From Rhizobium sp. JAB6 (GTDB taxonomy: Bacteria > Pseudomonadota > Alphaproteobacteria > Rhizobiales > Rhizobiaceae), in NCBI RefSeq assembly GCF_003024605.1, contig NZ_PYJQ01000009.1, positions 310,001 through 374,000 of the forward strand: a DNA stretch of 64,000 bases, in the 5' to 3' direction. The position numbers and the translations under genes are program-made. The notes below the pieces were generated by a model. The model had not been told where the DNA came from, searched no databases, and saw only the letters and a list, made by a program, of their open reading frames with translations. The stretch's first letter is position 1. Each line of letters starts with the position of its first letter. Shown piece after piece: positions 1-7,777 of this stretch.

Positions 1-442
1 AGAGCTTGTTGAGAACGATCTGCTCGCGGATGGCGCGGCCAAGCTCTCCTGCCTCACCCGCGCCTTCTATCAGCCGCTCGAGCCGCGAAGATCGGCCTGC
101 ATCGACCGCCAAGCCGCGATCGTCGATGACGATGGAAAGCGGAATGGCGCCCGACTTGCCTAGCGCCATCGAGCGCAGAAAACCGTCCTCCAGATGCCAG
201 TAGCGCAATCGGCGAAACCGCGCAATGCTGGCGGCCACCTTGGCCGGCGCACGGCCGCCCCAGGACACCAGGCCGCCTATGCCGGGCGCCAACGCGGAAG
301 CAAGCTTCTGCGAACCGAAATAATGTCCAAGCCAGGGAAAGTCACTTCGCACGAAAGGTGCGGCGCCGAGGCGCATGCCAGCCGGCGGATGCCATGGCTT
401 TTTACCGATCTCAGGCAAAGTCTCGCCGGCAAGAACTGCCAC
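1..442 (-). CDS. KpsC-like capsular polysaccharide protein, 5' part only
   Basis: The gene runs off the left edge; about 147 N-terminal residues are visible. They contain RYWHLEDGFLRSMALGKSG followed by PLSIVIDDRGLAVDA, the hallmark of the KpsC/LipB family. These cytoplasmic beta-Kdo transferases build the Kdo linker of capsule or K-antigen before export. The chosen GTG start at 442 has a purine-rich GGGGGA just upstream; the frame remains open further upstream, so the start is not certain. It lies downstream of ilvH on the same strand but is separated from it by a strong hairpin, so it is probably a separate transcription unit. The family assignment is firm, the exact polysaccharide is unknown. 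Confidence 0.8.
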   Translation of the reverse strand, partial: MAVLAGETLPEIGKKPWHPPAGMRLGAAPFVRSDFPWLGHYFGSQKLASALAPGIGGLVSWGGRAPAKVAASIARFRRLRYWHLEDGFLRSMALGKSGAIPLSIVIDDRGLAVDAGRSSRLERLIEGAGEAGELGRAIREQIVLNKL

Positions 443-498
443 TATATTCCCCCGCTGCAAGTGATGTCGCCGGCCCGGATCGGCCCGCCGCAAAAGAT

Positions 499-536
499 AG
501 AGCGGTTTGGTGCTTCACGAAAGCACCAACCGCTCT
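499..536 (-). terminator. Strong hairpin after ilvH
   Basis: AGAGCGGTT (499-507) pairs with AACCGCTCT (528-536) and GGTGCTT (509-515) with AAGCACC (521-527). Only T508 is bulged and the loop is CACGA. On the minus strand it follows the ilvH stop and is followed by ATCTTTT, so it probably ends the ilv transcript. The sequence also resembles intergenic palindromes common in rhizobial genomes, so it may be a repeat serving as a terminator. Confidence 0.6.
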
Positions 537-584
537 GATTTCTCACGCAATTCCGATCGGTAAGGCAGTCAGCTCCGCAGGCTC

Positions 585-1157
585 TTACATCCCCTGCGGG
601 CCGCGGTTCATCGCGGCGATGCCGGTGCGGCAGACTTCGATGAGGCCGAGCGGTTTAATGATGGCGATGAACTGATCGATCTTCGAGGACTTGCCGGTGA
701 TTTCGAGAATGAAGTGCTCGACCGTCGCATCCACCACCTTGGCGTGGAAGGCGTCGGCCAGCCGCAGCGTCTCGGCACGGGTCTCGCCGCTCCCGGTCAC
801 CTTCAGCAGCGCCACTTCGCGCTCGATCGGCCGTTCCTGGCCGAGTTCGCGGGCGCGCACCGTCAGATCGACGACGCGGTGGACGGGAACGATGCGCTCA
901 AGCTGCGCCTTGATCTGTTCCAGCACCTGCGGCGTGCCGCGCGTGACGATGGTGATGCGCGACAGATGCGCCTGGTGCTCGGTCTCGGAAACCGTGAGGC
1001 TTTCGATGTTGTAGCCACGGCCGGAGAAGAGGCCGATGACGCGGGCGAGAACGCCGGGCTCGTTGTCGACGAGTACCGAAAGCGTATGGCTCTCGACCGC
1101 CGCGGTTTCCGGCGAGATGAAATAGGCGGAGCCCGTGGGTTGAAGGTGTGCGTTCAT
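585..1157 (-). CDS. ilvH: Acetolactate synthase small (regulatory) subunit
   Basis: The 190-residue protein has an N-terminal ACT domain (HTLSVLVDNEPGVLARVIGLF, about residues 24-44) and the C-terminal ALS small-subunit domain. It binds the catalytic subunit encoded just upstream, raises its activity and mediates feedback inhibition by valine in the first common step of isoleucine/valine/leucine synthesis. The length matches proteobacterial IlvH, and the C-terminus CRTGIAAMNRGPQGM is typical of rhizobia. It is transcribed with the large-subunit gene across an 85-bp gap that holds a GC-rich hairpin. Confidence 0.96.
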   Translation of the reverse strand: MNAHLQPTGSAYFISPETAAVESHTLSVLVDNEPGVLARVIGLFSGRGYNIESLTVSETEHQAHLSRITIVTRGTPQVLEQIKAQLERIVPVHRVVDLTVRARELGQERPIEREVALLKVTGSGETRAETLRLADAFHAKVVDATVEHFILEITGKSSKIDQFIAIIKPLGLIEVCRTGIAAMNRGPQGM

Positions 1158-1211
1158 TATTCCTGTTCCGTTTCCTCGGTTTTATTCGATATGCCAGCGT
1201 GATCGGCCGGA

Positions 1212-1229
1212 GCGCGGCTTCCGCCGCGC
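1212..1229 (-). other. Hairpin between the two acetolactate synthase genes
   Basis: GCGCGGC (1212-1218) and GCCGCGC (1223-1229) form a perfect 7-bp stem around TTCC. There is no U-run after it on the minus strand, so it is more likely an mRNA processing or stability element that sets the ilvB:ilvH ratio than a terminator. That role is inferred. Confidence 0.35.
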
Positions 1230-1242
1230 CCTTGGCTATCGA

Positions 1243-3036
1243 TCAAACCAGCTGACGGCCCTTGGCATCGATCGCGTTGGCAACGGCCTCGTCGGTCGCC
1301 TCGTCCGGCAGCAGCATTTCATTATGCGCCTTGCCCGAGGGGATCATCGGGAAGCAGTTGGCAAGATTGGCCACGCGGCAATCGAAAATGACCGGCTTCT
1401 TGACGTCGATCATTTCCTGGATGGCGGCATCGAGTTCGCCCGGCTTTTCGCAACGCAGCCCGACGGCGCCATAGGCTTCCGCGAGCTTGACGAAATCAGG
1501 CATCGCTTCCGTGTAGGAATTGGAAAGGCGATTGCCGTGCAGCAGTTGCTGCCACTGGCGAACCATGCCCATGTACTGGTTGTTGAGGATGAAGATCTTG
1601 ATCGGCGCATTGTGCTGGATGGCCGCCGACATTTCCTGGATGCACATCTGGATCGAGGCATCGCCGGCAATGTCGATCACGAGGCTTTCCGGATGGGCGA
1701 TCTGAACGCCGAGTGCCGCCGGCAGGCCGTAGCCCATGGTTCCGAGGCCGCCCGAGGTCATCCAGCGGTTCGGCTGTTCGAAGCCGTAGAACTGCGCCGC
1801 CCACATCTGATGCTGGCCGACTTCGGTCGTGATGTAGGTATCGCGATGCTTCGTCAGCTCATAGAGGCGCTGGATCGCATATTGCGGCATGATGACATCG
1901 TCGCTCGGCTTGTAAGCGAAGGAATTGCGCGCGCGCCACCGAGCGATATCGGCCCACCACTCGGCGAGGCGATCGGCTGCCGGCTTCTGCGGCAGGGCGC
2001 GCCACAGGCGAACCATGTCTTCCAGAACATTGCCGACATCGCCGAGAATGCCGATATCGACGTGAACGTTCTTGTTGATCGAGGACGGATCGATATCGAT
2101 GTGAATTTTCTTCGAATTCGGCGAGAAGGCATTCAGGCGGCCGGTAATGCGGTCGTCGAAGCGCGCACCGATGCAGACCATGACATCGCAATCATGCATC
2201 GCCATATTGGCTTCATAGGAACCGTGCATGCCGAGCATGCCGAGCCAGCTCTTACCCGATGCCGGATAGGCGCCGAGGCCCATCAGCGTCGAGGTGATCG
2301 GGAAACCCGTCAGATCGACCAGTTCGCGCAGCAGCTTGGAAGCTTCCGGGCCGGAATTGACGACACCGCCGCCGGAATAGATGACCGGCTGGCGTGCGTT
2401 CTTCATGAGTTCGATGGCCTGGGTGATCTTGCTGAGATCGCCCTGGATCTTCGGCTGGTAGCTCTTCTGGACATGATGGGCTTCCGGCGGCGTGTAGGTG
2501 CCGGTCGCAAACTGGATGTCCTTCGGAATATCGACGACGACGGGACCGGGACGGCCGGTCTGCGCGATGCGGAAGGCTTCGTGGATGACGGCGGCCAGCT
2601 CGTTGACATCCTTGACCAGCCAGTTGTGCTTGGTGCAGGGTCGCGTGATGCCAACCGTATCGCATTCCTGAAACGCATCGGAGCCGATCAGCGTCGTCGG
2701 AACCTGACCACTGAGGCAGACGAGCGGGATCGAATCCATCAAGGCATCCTGCAGCGGCGTGACTGCATTGGTCGCGCCGGGACCGGAAGTGACCAGCATG
2801 ACCCCGACCTTGCCGGTGGAGCGGGCATAGCCTTCGGCCGCGTGGCCCGCGCCCTGCTCATGGCGGACGAGAATGTGCTTGATATCATCCTGCTGGAAGA
2901 TCTCGTCATAGATCGGAAGCACGGCGCCGCCCGGATAACCGAAGATGTGTTCGACGCCGTTGTCCTTGAGCGCCTGCAACACGATCTCCGCGCCTGTCAT
3001 TCGATTGCCGCTCGCCTGATTATCTGTGCCGGTCAT
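1243..3036 (-). CDS. ilvB: Acetolactate synthase large (catalytic) subunit
   Basis: This ThDP-dependent enzyme condenses two pyruvates, or pyruvate with 2-oxobutyrate, to start branched-chain amino-acid synthesis. Visible features are the N-terminal ThDP segment with the catalytic Glu (LVRHEQGAGHAAEGYAR), the central FAD/ThDP-fold domain, and the C-terminal ThDP/Mg site GDASIQMCIQE...NNQYMGM. I prefer the ATG at 3036 (MTGTDNQ, 597 aa). The longer frame starts at 3093 inside the U-run of the upstream attenuator, so translation from there would be impossible on a terminated transcript. The gene is also named ilvI or ilvG in relatives. Its expression is almost certainly controlled by the leader region upstream. 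Confidence 0.95.
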   Translation of the reverse strand: MTGTDNQASGNRMTGAEIVLQALKDNGVEHIFGYPGGAVLPIYDEIFQQDDIKHILVRHEQGAGHAAEGYARSTGKVGVMLVTSGPGATNAVTPLQDALMDSIPLVCLSGQVPTTLIGSDAFQECDTVGITRPCTKHNWLVKDVNELAAVIHEAFRIAQTGRPGPVVVDIPKDIQFATGTYTPPEAHHVQKSYQPKIQGDLSKITQAIELMKNARQPVIYSGGGVVNSGPEASKLLRELVDLTGFPITSTLMGLGAYPASGKSWLGMLGMHGSYEANMAMHDCDVMVCIGARFDDRITGRLNAFSPNSKKIHIDIDPSSINKNVHVDIGILGDVGNVLEDMVRLWRALPQKPAADRLAEWWADIARWRARNSFAYKPSDDVIMPQYAIQRLYELTKHRDTYITTEVGQHQMWAAQFYGFEQPNRWMTSGGLGTMGYGLPAALGVQIAHPESLVIDIAGDASIQMCIQEMSAAIQHNAPIKIFILNNQYMGMVRQWQQLLHGNRLSNSYTEAMPDFVKLAEAYGAVGLRCEKPGELDAAIQEMIDVKKPVIFDCRVANLANCFPMIPSGKAHNEMLLPDEATDEAVANAIDAKGRQLV

Positions 3037-3093
3037 ACGTTTGTTCCGCTGTCTGCTGGAGGTTTGGAAAGATGAAATCTCGATTTCGGGCAT

Positions 3094-3117
3094 AAAAAAA
3101 GGCCCCTTCGGGAGCCT
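3094..3117 (-). terminator. ilv attenuator terminator
   Basis: On the minus strand AGGCTCC-CGAA-GGGGCCT is followed immediately by seven T residues (3094-3100), a complete intrinsic terminator. It lies between the leader peptide and the acetolactate synthase gene, so it works as a conditional stop. Confidence 0.85.
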
Positions 3118-3124
3118 GTCATCT

Positions 3125-3174
3125 AGCGCATGGGTGGCTATCGCCGGATGGTTACACCATCCTGCCCATGCGCT
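3125..3174 (-). promoter_or_regulatory. Attenuator stems upstream of ilvB
   Basis: AGCGCATGGG (minus strand, from 3174) pairs perfectly over 10 bp with CCCATGCGCT (ending at 3125). Inside it GGATGGT and ACCATCC form a further perfect 7-bp hairpin. The outer 5' arm overlaps the last codons of the leader peptide, so a ribosome stalled on the Ile/Val/Leu codons would prevent this pairing and change the fold before the terminator. This is the layout of amino-acid biosynthetic attenuators. The exact antiterminator pairing was not computed. Confidence 0.75.
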
Positions 3175-3208
3175 TTCCCACCACGATAAGAACGATCGAG
3201 TTTTTCAT
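3152..3208 (-). CDS. ilv leader peptide, 18 aa
   Basis: The short frame reads MKNSIVLIVVGKRMGRMV. Six consecutive codons specify Ile, Val, Leu, Ile, Val and Val, the three end products of the pathway controlled downstream. The stop codon lies inside the attenuator hairpin. There is no room for a Shine-Dalgarno sequence: the predicted transcription start falls at or a few bases before the ATG, as for the leaderless trpL of rhizobia. Ribosome stalling at low charged tRNA-Ile/Val/Leu would favour read-through into the synthase genes. Identification rests on codon content, position and the adjacent terminator. Confidence 0.85.
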   Translation of the reverse strand: MKNSIVLIVVGKRMGRMV

Positions 3209-3216
3209 GGAGCGAA

Positions 3217-3245
3217 GTGATAGACAGAAAATTTCCAAGCGTCAA
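3217..3245 (-). promoter_or_regulatory. Promoter of the ilv leader and operon
   Basis: On the minus strand TTGACG (3245-3240) and TATCAC (3222-3217) are separated by exactly 17 bases, close to the alphaproteobacterial housekeeping consensus. The -10 box ends eight bases before the leader peptide ATG. Confidence 0.75.
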
Positions 3246-3364
3246 CGCGCGAAGCAATAAAAAATCGCGGCCGCATCATAACCCTATAAAAAGCACGGGT
3301 AACGGACAGGGTTTTATTAAGCCCATTTCTATATGCTCCGACGTCTAATAGTTGGGGTAGATGT

Positions 3365-5389
3365 TTGCTGAATAATGATCTGCAGACATCCGGCAAAGCC
3401 GGAGATTTGGATCGCCGCGATAAGCTGAAGCCGGGAAATCGTTTCCTTGGCCGCGTCGTCGCGTGCAACGGCTCGCGGGCGACAATTGCCGCTGTCGCGG
3501 AGGCCGGTGGCACGGATCTGACCGAGCTCTGGTCGGTGGGCAGGCTTATTTCCATTAGCGTTGGATCGAACCGCGTGGCCGCCCTCGTCTATTCGATGAA
3601 CACCCAAGGCGTCGGCTGGGGCGAAGGGCAGGATAATCTCTTCCGCATCGAGGTGGAACTGCTCGGCGAAGTCCGCGTCGGACCTGACGGCCGCGAGGAG
3701 TTTTCAAGCGGCATATCGGCCTACCCCTATCTTGGAGCGATCGCGCACCGCATCCGTGCGGCCGACCTGATGCGCATTTTCGACGCCGGCAAGGGCAGCA
3801 GCTGCGTCATCGGCAAGCTGACGCAGGACGAAAGTATCGACGCTGCCATCCATATCCCCTCGATGCTCTCGAAACATTTCGCCGTCGTCGGCTCCACAGG
3901 CGTCGGCAAATCCACCGCGGTGTCGCTGCTGCTGCACAAGGCGATCACAGCCGATCCGAAACTGCGCGTGCTGATCCTCGATCCGCATAACGAATTCGCC
4001 GCCGCCTTTCCCCGGCACGCCGTCGTCATCGACACCGATACGCTGGATCTGCCCTTCTGGCTGATGCGGCTGGAGGAGTTCAGCGAAGTGGTCTTCCGCG
4101 GCCGCCCGGCGATTCCGGAGGAGCTCGACGCTCTACGCGATCTCATTCCCGAGGCACGCCGTGCCTTCCGAGGCAGCGATTCTGCCCTTATGCGGCGTCA
4201 GACGGAAAAATCTTCGGTGACGGCAGACACACCGGTCCCCTATCGCATGGCCGATCTGCTGGCGTTGATCGACGAACGCATCGGCCGCCTCGAAGGCCGG
4301 CAGGAAAAGCCGCACCTGCGCTCGCTAAAGATGCGCATCATCTCGGCAATCAACGATCCCCGTTACCATTTCATGTTCTCCAACAATACGATCACCGATA
4401 CGATCATGGAGACCATTGCCAAGATCTTCCGCATTCCCGGCGACGGGAAGCCGATCTGCACCTTTCAGCTCGCCGGCATCCCTTCGGAAGTCATCAATTC
4501 CGTCGCTTCTGTGCTTTGCCGCATGGCCTTCGAGCTGGCGCTCTGGAGCGACGGTGCAATCCATATGCTCGTCGTCTGCGAGGAAGCGCACCGCTATATT
4601 CCCGCTGATCCGAACCTCGGCTTCTTTCCGACGCGCCAGGCGATCGCCCGCATCGCCAAGGAAGGACGCAAATACGGCGTATCGCTCGGCATCATCACGC
4701 AGCGTCCGGGCGAGCTGGACCAGACGATCCTGTCGCAGTGCTCGACGCTGTTTGCCATGCGCCTTGCCAACGATCGCGACCAGGAAATCATCCGTTCGGC
4801 CATCCCCAACTCGTCGATCTCGACGACCAGCTTCCTGTCGTCGATCGGCAATGGCGAAGCCATCGCGTTCGGTGAGGCCATCGCAGTTCCCATGCGCATG
4901 CGCTTTTCGCAGGTCGAGCGGCATTTGCTGCCAAAAGCCAGCGGCAGCGTGACAAAAACCAGCGAGGACTCGCCGGATACCGTCGATTTGCGCACGATCG
5001 TCGGCCGCATGCGTTCGATTTCAGGTCCCGACATCAGTCCTCCGCAGCAGAGCTACAGTGCTCTGCCCGTGACGGACATCAAGGATGATGTCGGCGACGT
5101 GCCGGTCCAGCAACCAATTCTGCATCAAGCGGAATCAACTCCTCAACCGATCGAACCCTATCGTCCCGACATGCTGCCTCGTACCGCCGCACCCCAACCT
5201 GGGCCGGCTTCGCAAACATCGATCGACAGCAAGCTTGCGGAATTGCGCCGCGAACTTCGCGGCGACGAAGGAGGCGCGCGCTCGGTACCGCCAAGGGAGC
5301 CTTCCCCATCCCTGCGGCGGGAATCCGGCTTGTCATTGCGGGACAGCATTCTGAAAAAGCCGCTGAACGGTCTTTACAGCAAGGACTGA
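3365..5389 (+). CDS. HerA-like hexameric ATPase (DUF87 family)
   Basis: The 674-residue protein has an N-terminal beta-rich HAS-barrel-like region, then a P-loop GSTGVGKST at about residues 176-184 and a Walker B LVVCEEAH at about 402-409. An arginine-rich RIAKEGRKYGVSLGIITQRPGELD segment follows, typical of HerA/FtsK-type DNA-translocating ATPases. The last ~140 residues are Pro/Ser-rich and probably disordered. The TTG start is the frame's first candidate and is uncertain. It is divergent from the ilv promoter and its stop is 8 bp from miaA, which faces it. HerA proteins usually act with the NurA nuclease or a Sir2-type partner; none is encoded nearby. The ATPase assignment is strong, the substrate unknown. 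Confidence 0.8.
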   Translation: MLNNDLQTSGKAGDLDRRDKLKPGNRFLGRVVACNGSRATIAAVAEAGGTDLTELWSVGRLISISVGSNRVAALVYSMNTQGVGWGEGQDNLFRIEVELLGEVRVGPDGREEFSSGISAYPYLGAIAHRIRAADLMRIFDAGKGSSCVIGKLTQDESIDAAIHIPSMLSKHFAVVGSTGVGKSTAVSLLLHKAITADPKLRVLILDPHNEFAAAFPRHAVVIDTDTLDLPFWLMRLEEFSEVVFRGRPAIPEELDALRDLIPEARRAFRGSDSALMRRQTEKSSVTADTPVPYRMADLLALIDERIGRLEGRQEKPHLRSLKMRIISAINDPRYHFMFSNNTITDTIMETIAKIFRIPGDGKPICTFQLAGIPSEVINSVASVLCRMAFELALWSDGAIHMLVVCEEAHRYIPADPNLGFFPTRQAIARIAKEGRKYGVSLGIITQRPGELDQTILSQCSTLFAMRLANDRDQEIIRSAIPNSSISTTSFLSSIGNGEAIAFGEAIAVPMRMRFSQVERHLLPKASGSVTKTSEDSPDTVDLRTIVGRMRSISGPDISPPQQSYSALPVTDIKDDVGDVPVQQPILHQAESTPQPIEPYRPDMLPRTAAPQPGPASQTSIDSKLAELRRELRGDEGGARSVPPREPSPSLRRESGLSLRDSILKKPLNGLYSKD

Positions 5390-5397
5390 TCCCGGAA

Positions 5398-6294
5398 CTA
5401 CGGGCTCAAGCGCTCCCAGCTCTCGTCCATCTGATTGCGGAACCAGGTCATCTGCCGCTTGGCATATTGCCGTGTCGCCGCCGCCCCGGTTTCGATGACC
5501 TCGGCGCGTGTCATCTCCCCCTTCAGCATCGCGGCGATCTGTGCAACGCCGATTGCCTTCATGACCGGCATTTCCGGCGGTAAATCCAAGGCCAGCAGAG
5601 CCCTCACCTCGTCTTCCGCACCCATCGCCAGCATCGCCTCGAAGCGCCTGTTGATACGCTCGTGCAGGACGACACGCTCGGGCAGGACCACGACTTTTTG
5701 CGCCCGGTCGGGATCGATGACCATTGGCCCGTTCTTCCCCTGAAAAGCGGCGATGGACCGGCCCGTCGCTTCGATCACCTCCAAGGCACGAACGATGCGC
5801 TGCCCGTCCTGCGGGTTCAGAACTTCCGCAATCGCCCGATCGCTCTGCGCAAGCTCGCGATGCAGCGCTTCCGGCCCTTCCGCCAGCAGGCGGCTGCGGA
5901 GCCGGTTGCGAATATCGGACGGAATCTCCGGCATATCGGAAAGCCCGCCCGTCAGCGCCTTGAAATAAAGACCCGTCCCCCCGACAAAGACCGGCATTCT
6001 GCCCTCGCCGCGCAAGCGCTCGACCAAGTCGCCTGCCTTGCGCAGCCAGGCGCCGGTCGAATAAGCCTGGCGCGCCGGAACGTGACCGTAAAGATGGTGT
6101 GGAATGCCGTCCATATCCGCTTCGTCCGGGCGTGCGGTCAGTACGCGCAGGGTGTCATAGACCTGCATGCTGTCGGCATTAATAACGACACCATCATGCG
6201 AACGTGCCAATTCTACGGCCAAGGCGGACTTGCCGCTGGCGGTCGGCCCGGTTATCAGGATCGCGTCGATATTGCTCATAGGGTTTCTGCTCAT
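5398..6294 (-). CDS. miaA: tRNA dimethylallyltransferase
   Basis: The enzyme adds a dimethylallyl group to A37 of tRNAs reading UNN codons, the first step to ms2i6A, which stabilises codon pairing. The P-loop GPTASGKS lies at residues 16-23 and is followed by the conserved VINADSMQVYDTLRVLTARP and GGTGLYFKALTGGLSDMP. The length of about 298 aa fits the family. ATG 6294 has AAGG five bases upstream; ATG 6279 is the alternative. Its start codon overlaps that of serB on the opposite strand. Confidence 0.93.
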   Translation of the reverse strand: MSRNPMSNIDAILITGPTASGKSALAVELARSHDGVVINADSMQVYDTLRVLTARPDEADMDGIPHHLYGHVPARQAYSTGAWLRKAGDLVERLRGEGRMPVFVGGTGLYFKALTGGLSDMPEIPSDIRNRLRSRLLAEGPEALHRELAQSDRAIAEVLNPQDGQRIVRALEVIEATGRSIAAFQGKNGPMVIDPDRAQKVVVLPERVVLHERINRRFEAMLAMGAEDEVRALLALDLPPEMPVMKAIGVAQIAAMLKGEMTRAEVIETGAAATRQYAKRQMTWFRNQMDESWERLSP

Positions 6295-7183
6295 GGCCTT
6301 CGTTGCCACGCTTATTGCCAATCCGTCAAATCCCGTTCTTGTTCCGGCGATCGCCGAACAGGCGGCTGATGCTGTGAAGGCATCCGGGCTTTACTGGCTG
6401 GCTGACGGCATTGCCTGCGATATCGCGCTGCGGGACGACACCGATATCGAGGCGGCGGAGGCAAATATCCTGGCGATAATCGGCAGCGAACCCATCGATC
6501 TCATCATCCAGCAGGCCGAAACCCGCCGCAAGAAATTGCTGATTGCCGATATGGATTCCACGATGATCGGCCAGGAATGCATCGATGAGCTTGCTGCCGA
6601 AGTGGGCCTCAAGGAGAAGGTTGCCGACATCACCGCCCGCGCCATGAATGGGGAGATCGCTTTCGAACCGGCGCTGCGCGAGCGCGTCGCTCTCCTGAAA
6701 GGATTGCCGCTCTCCGTTGTCGACGCTGTCATCGCCAAACGCATCACGCTGACGCCGGGCGGCCCTGAACTCATCGCCACCATGAAAGCGAAAGGCTATT
6801 ACTCCGCCCTCGTTTCCGGCGGCTTCACCGTCTTCACCAGCCGGATCGGCGCGACCCTCGGCTTCGACGAGAACCGGGCGAATATCCTGCTGGAAGAAAA
6901 CGGCATCCTGACCGGCCTGGTCGAGGAACCCATCCTCGGCAAGCAGGCCAAGGTGGATGCGCTGAACGAAATCGCCGAGAGGCTCGGCATTTCCGTTGAC
7001 GACGCGCTGGCCGTCGGCGACGGCGCCAATGATCTCGGCATGCTGCAGCTTGCCGGTTCCGGCGTCGCGCTCCATGCCAAGCCCACGGTGTCGGCACAGG
7101 CCAGGATGCGCATCGATCACGGCGATCTGACCGCCCTGCTCTATATCCAGGGCTATCGCAAGACGGATTTCATCAAACCATAG
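6293..7183 (+). CDS. serB: Phosphoserine phosphatase
   Basis: This HAD-family enzyme dephosphorylates L-3-phosphoserine in the last step of serine synthesis. The catalytic DMDSTMI motif places the nucleophile at D86 and the acid/base at D88. Motif II is in ALVSGGFTVF and motif IV in AVGDGANDLGML. The ~80-residue N-terminal segment is the ACT-like regulatory part usual in this family. ATG 6293 gives 296 aa; the open frame continues upstream only inside miaA. It is divergent from miaA with overlapping start codons, a gene pair conserved in Rhizobiaceae. Confidence 0.94.
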   Translation: MAFVATLIANPSNPVLVPAIAEQAADAVKASGLYWLADGIACDIALRDDTDIEAAEANILAIIGSEPIDLIIQQAETRRKKLLIADMDSTMIGQECIDELAAEVGLKEKVADITARAMNGEIAFEPALRERVALLKGLPLSVVDAVIAKRITLTPGGPELIATMKAKGYYSALVSGGFTVFTSRIGATLGFDENRANILLEENGILTGLVEEPILGKQAKVDALNEIAERLGISVDDALAVGDGANDLGMLQLAGSGVALHAKPTVSAQARMRIDHGDLTALLYIQGYRKTDFIKP

Positions 7184-7213
7184 AGCGGCGCAGGCGCCGA
7201 GATCGGGCCTCCC

Positions 7214-7777
7214 ATGATCATCACCGAAACCGATCGCCTCATCATCCGCAATTGGCGCGAGGCGGATCGCGACCTGGCCTACGAGATCAATTCCGATGAG
7301 ACCGTCATGGAGTTCTTTCCGTTTCGCCGCAATCGCGCGGAAGCGGACGCCTTTTTCGATCGCGTTCAGTCCATGATCGCGGAAACAGGGTTTGGCCTCT
7401 ATGTGCTGGAACTGAAGGAAAGCGGCGAGGCAATCGGCTATTGCGGGCTGATGCGAACGGATCATCTGGAACCGTTCGTTCCGGCCGGGACAATCGAGAT
7501 CGGCTGGCGGCTCGTCGTCCGTCACTGGAGCAAGGGACTGGTCACTGAAGCGGCGCGGGCCTTGCTAGCCTATGGCTTCGGAACGCTTGGCCTCAATCAA
7601 ATCGTTTCCTTCGCCGCGCACAACAATGTCAGATCGACAGCTGTCATGGAGCGGATCGGTATGCATCGGGTCGAGGACGGCGACTTCGATCACCCCAATG
7701 TTCCCGACACCCATCCGCACCTCAAGCGCCATGTCCTTTATCGCCTGACGGCAGCCGAGTGGCGCTCTGGGCGATGA
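7214..7777 (+). CDS. GNAT acetyltransferase, RimJ/RimL-like, copy 1
   Basis: The 187-residue protein belongs to the Acetyltransf_3 (RimJ/RimL) branch. It has the N-terminal TDRLIIRNWREADRD, the substrate motif VMEFFPFRRNRAEAD and the acetyl-CoA segment EIGWRLVVRHWSKGLVTEAARALL. It ends HLKRHVLYRLTAAEWR. Such proteins acetylate amino groups of proteins or small molecules from acetyl-CoA; the substrate cannot be read from the sequence. Its stop overlaps the start of a paralogous gene (ATGA), so the two are probably translated together. Confidence 0.82.
   Translation: MIITETDRLIIRNWREADRDLAYEINSDETVMEFFPFRRNRAEADAFFDRVQSMIAETGFGLYVLELKESGEAIGYCGLMRTDHLEPFVPAGTIEIGWRLVVRHWSKGLVTEAARALLAYGFGTLGLNQIVSFAAHNNVRSTAVMERIGMHRVEDGDFDHPNVPDTHPHLKRHVLYRLTAAEWRSGR

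Noticed and set aside
1324..3075. Long plus-strand open frame (583 codons) opposite the acetolactate synthase gene
   Set aside because: Antisense to a certain gene in high-GC DNA; its translation shows no domain and mirrors the codon bias of the real gene.
3037..3093. Longer N-terminus for the acetolactate synthase large subunit
   Set aside because: The ATG at 3093 lies at the end of the attenuator U-run and lacks a ribosome-binding site; family members begin near MTGTDNQ.
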